64,000 bases of DNA, taken from NCBI GenBank assembly GCA_964016105.1, contig CAXHEX010000002.1, positions 186,001-250,000 on the forward strand. Reading direction: 5' to 3'. Under the pieces are notes generated by a model. That model saw only the letters and a program-made list of their open reading frames with translations, was not told the DNA's origin and did no database searches. The position numbers and the translations under genes were made by a program. Numbering within the stretch: the stretch's first letter is position 1; each line of letters begins with the position of its first letter. The DNA is from Ketobacter sp964016105. GTDB taxonomy: Bacteria; Pseudomonadota; Gammaproteobacteria; Pseudomonadales; Ketobacteraceae. This document shows positions 18,050 to 26,658 of the stretch, in pieces.

Positions 18050-20341
18050 CTAATATTGATAATTCAACTCTAAGCCAAAAGTGCGAGGTTCACCCACCGC
18101 TGCAGCATTGTGTCCCAGGGCCGCCGCTAAGGTCATCCCTCCCACGAAATACTCTTCATCGGTGATATTTTTAGCAAATAGCGCGCTCGAGAATTGAGAC
18201 CCCATCATGTCTCTCCAGCTCAACCTGGCGTTAAGCAGTTCATATCCTGGCAGCTTAGTACCCGGGGCGATGGTGTCCGCAGCATTGGAGAAGTACTGTG
18301 CACTTTGTGCATATATTTCACTGCGCAGGGACACTTCTCCCAGTTCTGGGCTAACGGGAAAATCAACAACGGCATATAGGGACCCGGAGCTCTCAGGTGT
18401 ATCCCCAACGGGACCATAACTGTAGTTTTCACCAAACAGCGTCACGTCTCCATCGGTAAATTCAGCATCGGTGTAGGTAAGTGCTATGCCCAGCTCCAAC
18501 CAATCATTAACCAGAGCTGATGCCTCTACTTCAATCCCCTGAACTGTGGTCTCCGGTACGTTGGCAGTTACGGCAATAGAAGCAAGTGGCCCGGCGCCAT
18601 CGGGGTCAGGAAACTCCACTCGTTGCACATCTTCAATCCAAAGCTTATATATCGCCATATTGAAAGTGGTGGGCCTGTTTAACCACTCGCCGCGGAACTT
18701 GAACCCAGCCTCGAGATCTTGCACATTCTCTGACTCAAACTTATTGCCTCCACCCGTGGCATCTGCATTAACCGGCGGCGCCGCTCCGTTAAAACCTCCG
18801 CTGCGAAAACTTCCCCGGGTTTTTATGTAGGTGAGCAACTCATCGGTAGCCTGATATTCTAGACCAACGTCCCAGCTCGGATCACTGAAGGTGTCCTGTT
18901 GATCTGGCGCACCAAAGGTATAAGTGGCTTCCGGCAATTGCTCGATGGTCACCTTTTCTCGGGTATAACGAACGCCTGAGGTCACTCGCAAACCCTCAAC
19001 ACCGGTTAAGCTTGCCAAGTCATAAGTACCTTGTGCGTAAATTGCCCGGCTTTGATTACTAATGCGGAACGAATTGGTCAACGCCGATGCAGGACTTTCG
19101 AAATAGGTTTGTGGCCATAATGTATCAACCTGATAATTCTGCACGTAAACACCAACAATCCAATCAAGCTGCGAATCAAAACTGCTACCCTGCAATTGAA
19201 TTTCATTTGAGACTGAGTCTGCATCGGTCTCATTTCCGGATTCACCGGTAACGATATTGGCGGTTAGTATGGTAGCAAAGGGCACACCAAGCTGTGGCTG
19301 TTCGGAATCGGTATCCGCGTGGGACACACCAAGAATATTTTTTATGGTAAGAGTGTCGGTTAAATCGAAGCTGGTGGTATTGGTGACCATCCAATCCGTT
19401 CCACGATGCTCTGCAGTCCAAGGGTGTCTGGTTTTATAGGGCCCGAGCTGCTTTTGCTCTTCTACGTTGGCACTCAAAAATGAGGAACTGCAATTTAAAA
19501 CTGTACAGTTGGTATCATAAATACTGTAGGGATACGAGGCACCGGTGTTGGTACCTTCTATTCGGGAATATTGTGTCACTAACAGATTTTCAAACCTATC
19601 CGTGGGCAACCACGCCAGCGAGATGCGCCCACTGTTGCGGTCAATATCTCCCAGATCATCACCATTAAACAGATTTTCAATGTAGCCAGTTTTTTGGATC
19701 CCATTCAATGCCACCCGCAGAAGTAAAGTCTCGTCGACCAAAGGCACGTTCACCATGGCATCGAGTTCTCGAGTGTCAAAATTACCCACTCGAGCCGTTA
19801 TGGAAGCTTCAGTTTCATTGCTGGGCTTAGCCGAATTGAATAGCACCGCACCACCGGTGGCGTTGCGACCGAACAGGGTACCCTGGGGCCCTTTTAGAAC
19901 CTGAATAGACTCAAGATCATAAAGCGAAGAAGAGCTAGCAACTGTAAGTGGAACGTCATTGAAATAGGTAACCACCGCGGAAGGCGAGCCACTGAAAGTG
20001 TCGGCGGTTTGACCGCGAATCGAATAAGTCAGGGAATTGTTTCCTTGAGTCTGCCTAACCGTTAACCCAGGCACAGCCACTTGCAAATCGGAATCGGTTT
20101 TCACCTGCTTGTCTTGCAACTGTTCACTGTCCATGGCGGATATGGCGATTGGCACCTCGGACAGGCTTTCGTCCTTTCTTCGAGCGGTCACCACCACCTC
20201 TTCGATGGCGGGTTGAGCACTTTGCTCGCTACCGGTTTCTGCCAGAACAGGCGCAGAAATTGACAGGGTGAGAACGGATAACAACGCACCACTCGATGTG
20301 GCAACACGAATCGAGTTATCGATGGCTTTATTATTTTTCAT
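18050..20341 (-). CDS. TonB-dependent outer-membrane receptor
   Basis: From the ATG at 20341, which has AGAGGT six bases upstream, the product has 763 residues. An in-frame upstream start at 20383 has no comparable support. A signal peptide of about 34 residues ends near VLA, and a TonB box-like EEVVVTARR follows. The plug domain includes YSIRGQ and VLKGPQGTLFGRNATGGAV, and a 22-strand type barrel ends in Tyr. The plug and barrel resemble the siderophore/vitamin/oligomer uptake receptors abundant in marine gammaproteobacteria, but no substrate can be assigned. No TonB, transporter or degradative partner lies next to it. It separates fimV from asd, which are usually adjacent in Pseudomonas, so it looks like a lineage-specific insertion. 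Confidence 0.93.
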   Translation of the reverse strand: MKNNKAIDNSIRVATSSGALLSVLTLSISAPVLAETGSEQSAQPAIEEVVVTARRKDESLSEVPIAISAMDSEQLQDKQVKTDSDLQVAVPGLTVRQTQGNNSLTYSIRGQTADTFSGSPSAVVTYFNDVPLTVASSSSLYDLESIQVLKGPQGTLFGRNATGGAVLFNSAKPSNETEASITARVGNFDTRELDAMVNVPLVDETLLLRVALNGIQKTGYIENLFNGDDLGDIDRNSGRISLAWLPTDRFENLLVTQYSRIEGTNTGASYPYSIYDTNCTVLNCSSSFLSANVEEQKQLGPYKTRHPWTAEHRGTDWMVTNTTSFDLTDTLTIKNILGVSHADTDSEQPQLGVPFATILTANIVTGESGNETDADSVSNEIQLQGSSFDSQLDWIVGVYVQNYQVDTLWPQTYFESPASALTNSFRISNQSRAIYAQGTYDLASLTGVEGLRVTSGVRYTREKVTIEQLPEATYTFGAPDQQDTFSDPSWDVGLEYQATDELLTYIKTRGSFRSGGFNGAAPPVNADATGGGNKFESENVQDLEAGFKFRGEWLNRPTTFNMAIYKLWIEDVQRVEFPDPDGAGPLASIAVTANVPETTVQGIEVEASALVNDWLELGIALTYTDAEFTDGDVTLFGENYSYGPVGDTPESSGSLYAVVDFPVSPELGEVSLRSEIYAQSAQYFSNAADTIAPGTKLPGYELLNARLSWRDMMGSQFSSALFAKNITDEEYFVGGMTLAAALGHNAAAVGEPRTFGLELNYQY

Positions 20342-20521
20342 GATTACCTCTGTAACTAAGAACGCTGCCATGGAGGAATGCAACCGCGTTACAGCAAAAA
20401 CTCTTGCTGGCTAGAAGGACCAATCCCTCCAGTACAACCCAGACAAAATCAGCAGGGGGTAAAAGAAACCGATGGCAGCTATTTATTTTTATTACGTTAG
20501 TTCTGTGCCACCAAGAACAAG

Positions 20522-20549
20522 AAAAGCGAAACCACTGGGCTTCGCTTTC
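20522..20549 (-). terminator. Intrinsic terminator after asd
   Basis: Arms AAAGCGAA (20523-20530) and TTCGCTTT (20541-20548) are perfect complements and are followed on the minus strand by a T-rich tail. A second perfect 8-base inverted repeat (ATCCTCGG at 20560 and CCGAGGAT at 20587) lies between it and the asd stop. Confidence 0.6.
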
Positions 20550-20608
20550 CGATTGATTCATCCTCGGTCAGCCTTGCGACTTTACTCCGAGGATGTGAAC
20601 TGTATCAA

Positions 20609-21631
20609 TTACAAAAATTTCTCGATAAGCTTCTCAGCGATCTGCACACTGTTGGTGGCAGCGCCCTTGCGAACGTTGTCTGCAACGATCCACATATCGA
20701 TACCACGAGGGTGTGAAATGTCCTCACGAATACGGCCAACGAAGGTGTCATCTTTATCGGACGCTTCCGTCACCGCAGTGGGGTAGCCCCCGTCTTCTCT
20801 GGCGTCCAGCACGGTGATGCCATCCGCTTTCTCTAATAATTCCCGTACGGCCTGGGCGCTGATTTTGTCTCGGGTTTCAATATGAACCGCCTCTGAGTGA
20901 CCGTAGAAAACCGGTACCCGAACACAGGTTGGATTCACTTTTATATTGTCATCACCCAGGATTTTATTGGTCTCCCAGACCATTTTCATTTCCTCCTTGG
21001 TATAGCCGTTATCCTGAAAAACATCGATATGGGGCAATACATTGAAGGCAATCTGTTTGGGATAGACTTCTGTCTTCACTGGCTGACTGTTCAAGAGATC
21101 ACGGGTTTGCACCGCCAGCTCTTCAATGGCTTCTTTACCGGTGCCAGAAACCGCCTGATAAGTGGCTACGTTAATACGCTCGATTCCCACCGCATCATAA
21201 ATCGGCTTAAGCGCCACCATCATTTGAATGGTGGAGCAGTTGGGATTCGCGATAATGCCGCGATTGGTGTAGGCGGCGATTTTTTCCGGATTCACTTCCG
21301 GTACCACCAAGGGAATATCGTCGTCGTAACGATAGTGAGAGGTGTTATCAATCACCACGCAACCCGCAGCTGCCGCTTTTGGGGCAAATTCCGCGGATAT
21401 GGAACCACCTGCGGAAAATAAACCGATCTTTACTTTACTGAAATCGAAATCCGCCAGGTTTTCCACTCGAACATTCTTGCCTTTGAACTGAATGGTTTTG
21501 CCTGCAGAGCGCTCACTGGCCAGGGGGTACAGTGTGCCAACGGGAAAATCGCGCTCTTCCAATACCCGCATCATCGTCTCACCAACGGCACCTGTGGCTC
21601 CAACTACCGCTACATCATAGGTCTTACTCAT
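20609..21631 (-). CDS. asd: Aspartate-semialdehyde dehydrogenase
   Basis: This 340-residue enzyme reduces aspartyl phosphate to aspartate semialdehyde for lysine, methionine, threonine and diaminopimelate synthesis. It opens with the NADP-binding VVGATGAVG motif. The catalytic cysteine is in NPNCSTIQM, and the substrate-binding region SGTGKEA is visible. I chose the ATG at 21631, which has GGAAG upstream, over a TTG at 21646. The leuB-asd neighbourhood is the pseudomonad arrangement. Confidence 0.96.
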   Translation of the reverse strand: MSKTYDVAVVGATGAVGETMMRVLEERDFPVGTLYPLASERSAGKTIQFKGKNVRVENLADFDFSKVKIGLFSAGGSISAEFAPKAAAAGCVVIDNTSHYRYDDDIPLVVPEVNPEKIAAYTNRGIIANPNCSTIQMMVALKPIYDAVGIERINVATYQAVSGTGKEAIEELAVQTRDLLNSQPVKTEVYPKQIAFNVLPHIDVFQDNGYTKEEMKMVWETNKILGDDNIKVNPTCVRVPVFYGHSEAVHIETRDKISAQAVRELLEKADGITVLDAREDGGYPTAVTEASDKDDTFVGRIREDISHPRGIDMWIVADNVRKGAATNSVQIAEKLIEKFL

Positions 21632-21666
21632 GGTCTTATCTTCCAATCATTTCTTTACACATAAAT

Positions 21667-22746
21667 TTAAGACTGAAGGGCTTTTAACACCGCTCCACCC
21701 ATTTCGGAGGTGCTTACTTTTTGAGTACCTTCTGTATAAATATCCGCCGTTCTCAGGCCTTGGTCCAGAACGTCGCTGACGGCTTTTTCTAATCGATCTG
21801 CGGTGGAACCGTGGCCCAGGGAATAACGCAACATCATGGCCGCCGACAGGAAGGTTGCCAAGGGGTTGGCAATTCCCTGCCCGGCTATATCCGGCGCAGA
21901 ACCGTGGCACGGCTCGTACATGCCTTTGCTATTTTGATCCAAAGACGCGGAAGGCAACATACCAATAGACCCGGTTAACATTGCCGCCGCATCGGAAAGG
22001 ATATCGCCGAACATATTGCCCGTCACCATAACATCAAATTGTTTAGGTGCTCGAATCAATTGCATAGCGGCATTATCCACGTACATGTGGCTTAGCTCCA
22101 CTTCAGGGTACTCTTTACTTAGATCGGTCATAATCTCACGCCATAGCTCAGTGACTTCCAGCACGTTCGCTTTATCAACTGAGCAAAGCTTCTTGTTGCG
22201 TTTCAAGGCGGTTTCAAATGCCAGTCGTCCTATGCGGATAATTTCCGACTCGCTGTAAACGTAGGTATTAAAGCCCTGGCGTTGACCGTCTTCCAAAGTT
22301 CGAATACCACGGGGCTGACCGAAGTAAATGCCCCCCGTCAGCTCCCTGACAATCATGATATCCAGACCGGACACCAATTCCGGACGCAGGCTGGATGCAC
22401 TGGCTAATTGGGGATACAACATGGCTGGACGCAGATTACCAAACAGCTCCAGATTGGATCGCAACCCCAGCAATCCTTTTTCAGGGCGAATAGAAATATC
22501 CAGTGATTCCCATTTGGGCCCACCAATGGCGCCAAACAGAATGGCATCGGATTCTTTGGCCAGATTCAGGGTATCCTCAGGCAGTGGCCCACCGGTGGCG
22601 TCGATGGCGGCACCGCCAACCAAAGCCTGTTCCGTTTCCAAGCCCAAACCTTCGTCATTGTTCAGAAACTCGAGCACCTTGAGCCCTTGTTCCATAATCT
22701 CTGGTCCAATGCCATCACCAGCCAGAACCAATACTTTATTTTTCAT
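21667..22746 (-). CDS. leuB: 3-isopropylmalate dehydrogenase
   Basis: This 359-residue NAD-dependent enzyme oxidatively decarboxylates 3-isopropylmalate in leucine synthesis. Signatures are GDGIGPEIM near the start, the substrate-binding RELTGGIYFGQPRG region, and NMFGDILSDAAAMLTGSIGMLPSAS. It lies 29 bases after leuD and 35 bases before asd, in one minus-strand unit leuC-leuD-leuB-asd. Confidence 0.97.
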   Translation of the reverse strand: MKNKVLVLAGDGIGPEIMEQGLKVLEFLNNDEGLGLETEQALVGGAAIDATGGPLPEDTLNLAKESDAILFGAIGGPKWESLDISIRPEKGLLGLRSNLELFGNLRPAMLYPQLASASSLRPELVSGLDIMIVRELTGGIYFGQPRGIRTLEDGQRQGFNTYVYSESEIIRIGRLAFETALKRNKKLCSVDKANVLEVTELWREIMTDLSKEYPEVELSHMYVDNAAMQLIRAPKQFDVMVTGNMFGDILSDAAAMLTGSIGMLPSASLDQNSKGMYEPCHGSAPDIAGQGIANPLATFLSAAMMLRYSLGHGSTADRLEKAVSDVLDQGLRTADIYTEGTQKVSTSEMGGAVLKALQS

Positions 22747-22775
22747 TAGCTTACCTCACAAATAGATAATTGACT

Positions 22776-23429
22776 TTAGCTTTGAGTGATAGCATCAAAC
22801 AACCATGGAGCCTCAGCCCTGCGCTGCTTTTCGTATTCTTTGATGGCATCCGCATCCTGCAATGTGAGGCCAATGTCGTCTAAACCTTCCAATAAACAGT
22901 GCTTTCGGAATGGATCTACGTCGAACGGGATCGCACTGCCATCGGGCTTGAGAATTTGCTGGCTGGCCAAATCAATGGTTAAGCTATAACCTGAATTGGC
23001 CTCCACTTCTTTGAACAAGCCATCAACCACTTTTTCTTCTAAAACAATAGGTAATAGCCCATTCTTAAAACTATTATTAAAAAAGATATCAGCAAAACTG
23101 GGAGCGATCACAGCCTTAAATCCGAAGTCCGTCATGGCCCAGGGAGCGTGTTCCCGGCTGGAACCACAGCCAAAGTTGGTACGGGCCAGCAATATACCAG
23201 CACCGCTGTAGCGTGACTGGTTCAATACAAACTCCGGGTTCAGGGGTCGGTTGGAGCAGTCTTGACCCGGAAAGCCTTCATCCAGATAGCGCAATTCATC
23301 GAACAGATTGGGGCCAAAGCCACTGCGCTTAATGGATTTTAAAAACTGTTTAGGGATTATCAAATCTGTATCCACGTTGGCGCGATCCATGGGTGCCACA
23401 ATCGCACTGAACTTTTCATACTTTTCCAT
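22776..23429 (-). CDS. leuD: 3-isopropylmalate dehydratase small subunit
   Basis: From the ATG at 23429 (strong GGAGG upstream) the product has 217 residues. It carries the swivelling aconitase domain with DTDLIIPKQFLK and GCGSSREHAPWA, and it pairs with LeuC to isomerise 2- to 3-isopropylmalate. An upstream in-frame start at 23474 would run back almost to leuC and has no support. It follows leuC after about 10 bases. Confidence 0.96.
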   Translation of the reverse strand: MEKYEKFSAIVAPMDRANVDTDLIIPKQFLKSIKRSGFGPNLFDELRYLDEGFPGQDCSNRPLNPEFVLNQSRYSGAGILLARTNFGCGSSREHAPWAMTDFGFKAVIAPSFADIFFNNSFKNGLLPIVLEEKVVDGLFKEVEANSGYSLTIDLASQQILKPDGSAIPFDVDPFRKHCLLEGLDDIGLTLQDADAIKEYEKQRRAEAPWLFDAITQS

Positions 23430-23439
23430 CGGGAACCTC

Positions 23440-24843
23440 CTAAATATCGCGAACGTCAGTAAAATGACCGGCAATAGCCGCTGCAGCTGCCATGGCAGGG
23501 CTCACCAAATGGGTACGACCACCATAACCCTGCCTGCCTTCAAAATTGCGGTTGGAAGTGGATGCACAATGCTCCCCTTCCCCCAACCGGTCTGCATTCA
23601 TGGCCAGACACATGGAACACCCTGGCTCCCGCCACTCAAAACCCGCCTCTTTAAAGATGGTATCCAGGCCTTCTTCTTCTGCTTGCTTTTTCACCAAGCC
23701 AGAGCCAGGCACCACTAAAGCCTGCTTCACTTTAGTGGACACCTTCTTGCCTTTGGCCACGGCGGCTGCAGCTCGCAAATCTTCTATACGAGAATTGGTA
23801 CAGGAGCCAATAAACACCCGGTCCGGCACCACATCGGCCATGGTAATGCCGGGCTTTAAACCCATGTAGGCATAGGCTTTTCGCATGCCCTCGGCTTTTA
23901 CTTGGTCGGTTTCTGCATCCGGGTTCGGCAATGGTTCGTCAATGGCCACCACCATTTCTGGAGAAGTGCCCCAACTCACTTGAGGTTTGATTTGCTCACC
24001 CTGCAATACCACCACCTTATCAAACTCCGCATCACTATCACTGTGCAAAGTCTTCCAATAGGCCACAGCCTGATCCCATTGCTCCGCTTTGGGCGCATAG
24101 GGCCTGCCCTGGAAATAATCAATGGTGGTTTGATCCACGCCGATCATGCCTGCTCTAGCGCCAGCTTCAATAGCCATATTGCATACGGTCATACGACCTT
24201 CCATAGAAAGCGACTGTATGGCGCTGCCCGCAAATTCCATGGCATAACCCGTACCGCCGGCGGTACCAATCTTGGCGATAATGGCCAACACCACATCTTT
24301 AGCGGTGACACCCGCGCCCAGCTCACCATCCACCCGGATCAAAAGGCTTTTCATTTTCTTTTGAATCAAACATTGGGTGGCAAGCACATGCTCTACTTCC
24401 GAGGTGCCGATGCCGTGGGCCAGAGCACCGAAGGCACCATGGGTAGCCGTATGGGAATCACCACATACGATGGTCATCCCGGGCAAGGTGGCTCCCTGCT
24501 CTGGCCCCACCACATGAACGATACCTTGACGCTGGTCGTGCATCTTGAATTCCACAATACCGAACTCATCGCAGTTATCGTCCAACGTTTGCACCTGGAT
24601 TCGCGACACCTCATCCTCAATGGCTTTGCTTCGGTCTGTGGTGGGCACGTTATGATCCGGAGTGGCGATATTGGCATCTAAACGCCAGGGCTTGCGGCCC
24701 GCCAGCCTTAACCCTTCAAACGCCTGCGGCGAGGTGACTTCATGCAGCAAGTGGCGATCGATATAGATCAATGCGGTTCCGTCTTCCCGCTGTTTTACAA
24801 CATGGGCATCCCACAACTTGTCGTACAGGGTTTTACCAGCCAT
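23440..24843 (-). CDS. leuC: 3-isopropylmalate dehydratase large subunit
   Basis: From the ATG at 24843 (GAGGAG seven bases upstream) the product has 467 residues. It opens AGKTLYDKLWDAH, standard for LeuC. Iron-sulfur cluster ligands are visible in FIGSCTNSR and in GCSMCLAMN, where two further cysteines sit. The GDSHTATHGAFGALAHGIGTSE region belongs to the active site. It is the first gene of the leu unit and is divergent from a LysR regulator. Confidence 0.97.
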   Translation of the reverse strand: MAGKTLYDKLWDAHVVKQREDGTALIYIDRHLLHEVTSPQAFEGLRLAGRKPWRLDANIATPDHNVPTTDRSKAIEDEVSRIQVQTLDDNCDEFGIVEFKMHDQRQGIVHVVGPEQGATLPGMTIVCGDSHTATHGAFGALAHGIGTSEVEHVLATQCLIQKKMKSLLIRVDGELGAGVTAKDVVLAIIAKIGTAGGTGYAMEFAGSAIQSLSMEGRMTVCNMAIEAGARAGMIGVDQTTIDYFQGRPYAPKAEQWDQAVAYWKTLHSDSDAEFDKVVVLQGEQIKPQVSWGTSPEMVVAIDEPLPNPDAETDQVKAEGMRKAYAYMGLKPGITMADVVPDRVFIGSCTNSRIEDLRAAAAVAKGKKVSTKVKQALVVPGSGLVKKQAEEEGLDTIFKEAGFEWREPGCSMCLAMNADRLGEGEHCASTSNRNFEGRQGYGGRTHLVSPAMAAAAAIAGHFTDVRDI

Positions 24844-24982
24844 AACTGACTCCTCTCTCATCTCCCGTTCTGATAGTCGCTAATCCTAATGCCAGCCCTG
24901 CCATAAAACAAATTCATATTTCTTATATTTTGGATTACTATCAGTTATACATTAATTCCCCCATACAACCTGGACTGAATCG

Positions 24983-25864
24983 TTGGAAATCTCGGAACTA
25001 AAAGCCTTTGTGGCGGTGGCTGAATTGGGATCGTTTTCCCAGGCGGCCCAAACCCTGCACCTAACGCAACCCGCTGTGAGTAAGCGCATCAGCCAGTTGG
25101 AATCTCACCTTCATTGCCCCCTGTTCGACCGAATCGGTCGCAATGTGAGCCTCACTGAAGCCGGTCGCGAGCTGCTGCCACGGGCCAGAAACATTCTGCA
25201 GGAAATGGAAGACGTGAGCCGTGCATTGTCGAATCTCAGTGGTGAGGTGCGCGGCACCCTAAAGATTGGCACGTCCCACCACATCGGCCTACACCGGTTA
25301 GCCCCCATACTCAAACAGTTTTCTAAAAGCTACCCGGAAGTGAGCCTGGATATCGAGTTTATCGATTCTGAAATGGCGTTCGATCTGGTGATGCAAGGCA
25401 AGCTGGAATTGGGCATCGTCACCCTTCCCCCGGACGGCAGCGGCTCGCTACAGTCGTTCCCGGTATGGCAAGACCCCCTGGCCTTTATGGTGGCCAACGA
25501 CCACCCCCTGGCGACCAGTGAGCAGCTCACCCTGGAACAACTGGCGCAGTTTCCAGCCATACTCCCCAGTATGGCCACCTTCACTCGCAGGATAGTGGAA
25601 TCGTTATTTCAGGGGTACGACTTGAAAATAGATGTGCCCATTTCCACCAATTACTTGGAAACTATAAAAATGATGGCCTCCATCGGACTGGGCTGGACAG
25701 TGTTACCGGCCACCATGCTGGGCAGTGATGTCACAGAACTCCATGTGCGAGGCTTGCAACAGGAAAAGAACAAACTCACCCGCACACTGGGGGTGGTGCA
25801 CCACCCCGCTCATTCGCTTTCCAATGCTGCCAAGGCCATCATCCATTTGCTGCGCCAGCAATGA
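24983..25864 (+). CDS. LysR family transcriptional regulator
   Basis: This 293-residue regulator has an N-terminal winged helix-turn-helix with GSFSQAAQTLHLTQPAVSKRI (about 17-37). The substrate-binding domain follows from about residue 90 and starts LKIGTSHHIG. The start is TTG at 24983; the next residues ISELKAFVAVAE match the family N-terminus. It is divergent from leuC across a 139-base AT-rich gap, as in Pseudomonas, where a LysR gene also flanks leuC. Control of leucine genes is therefore plausible but is inferred only from position. Confidence 0.9.
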   Translation: MEISELKAFVAVAELGSFSQAAQTLHLTQPAVSKRISQLESHLHCPLFDRIGRNVSLTEAGRELLPRARNILQEMEDVSRALSNLSGEVRGTLKIGTSHHIGLHRLAPILKQFSKSYPEVSLDIEFIDSEMAFDLVMQGKLELGIVTLPPDGSGSLQSFPVWQDPLAFMVANDHPLATSEQLTLEQLAQFPAILPSMATFTRRIVESLFQGYDLKIDVPISTNYLETIKMMASIGLGWTVLPATMLGSDVTELHVRGLQQEKNKLTRTLGVVHHPAHSLSNAAKAIIHLLRQQ

Positions 25865-25879
25865 TGTGAGTACGGAATT

Positions 25880-26434
25880 CTAAAATAAGGGCATTCCAAA
25901 CAATTGCCCATGGAACGCCACAATCAAGCCATAGGTCACCAGACCCAGCACCACCACAATGATATCCATATACCTGGGGCGCGACACAGGGGTTCTGACA
26001 ATACCTCTTTTCTTTACGCTGATGACATCAAAAACCGCGTAAGCAAGGAAATTACCGAAGAGTAAAATAGACGCCAAATCGCCATTGGAAATTAAATGGG
26101 CCACCGCCCATAGCTTAACGGCTGTAAGCATGGGGTTTTTAATTTTGTTGGTGAAGTTATTAGGAATGTAAGCGGCCAGCAGCAGAATAAAAACGGGCAG
26201 CATCAGCGTTTTTGTAACGTGTAAAGTCCAAGCTGGCGGCCACCAAACCGCGACAAACTCGGCGCTACCCTTACCGTATATAATGAGCAACAATCCAGCC
26301 AACGAGGCTAATGAAAATACGGCCTTGTAACCCAGCTCACCGAACTTGGAAACCAACGATGATCTTACGCCGGTATTGGTAGGTATTAAATGCACACCCA
26401 AAAACAGGCACAGGCCCAGTACTAACATCCCCAT
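25880..26434 (-). CDS. NnrU family integral membrane protein
   Basis: This 184-residue protein has about six hydrophobic segments and the NnrU features HLIPTNTGVR, KFGELGYKAVFSLASL and the NPML...VKLWAVAHLISNGD stretch. NnrU proteins are linked to denitrification in some bacteria and resemble heme-binding or isoprenoid isomerase-like membrane proteins. No denitrification genes are in the window, so the role here is open. The start has GAGAGGGGG upstream. It is convergent with the LysR gene. Confidence 0.85.
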   Translation of the reverse strand: MGMLVLGLCLFLGVHLIPTNTGVRSSLVSKFGELGYKAVFSLASLAGLLLIIYGKGSAEFVAVWWPPAWTLHVTKTLMLPVFILLLAAYIPNNFTNKIKNPMLTAVKLWAVAHLISNGDLASILLFGNFLAYAVFDVISVKKRGIVRTPVSRPRYMDIIVVVLGLVTYGLIVAFHGQLFGMPLF

Positions 26435-26658
26435 GGCAACCCCCTCTCAAGAAGCCTAACTGGATAAACGCCTTGGCATTTAAGCATATCCACTGCCATA
26501 GCTCCAGCAATGGAATATTCCAGCACTCCCCCATAAATTCTCTTTTTGGAGCCCATAAATCCCTAAACTTTGACTTCTACCATAGTCGAATAGAGTTGGA
26601 TTATGTTTTATTTAAAATGAAGCCATAGGCGAGCACCAACAATATTAAGGATAAAACG

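Noticed and set aside
20342..20480. Fur box before the TonB receptor
   Set aside because: No sequence near the GATAATGATAATCATTATC consensus is visible.
20342..20608. Possible cobalamin or other riboswitch before the TonB receptor
   Set aside because: I found no B12 box or other riboswitch core; only a terminator and a second hairpin belonging to the asd end are seen.
23902..24681. 259-residue plus-strand open frame over leuC
   Set aside because: No ribosome site or family motif, and histidine/glycine-rich composition; it is the complement of conserved leuC.
24862..24982. LysR operator (T-N11-A) between leuC and the LysR gene
   Set aside because: The gap is so AT-rich that many such matches occur; none stands out.
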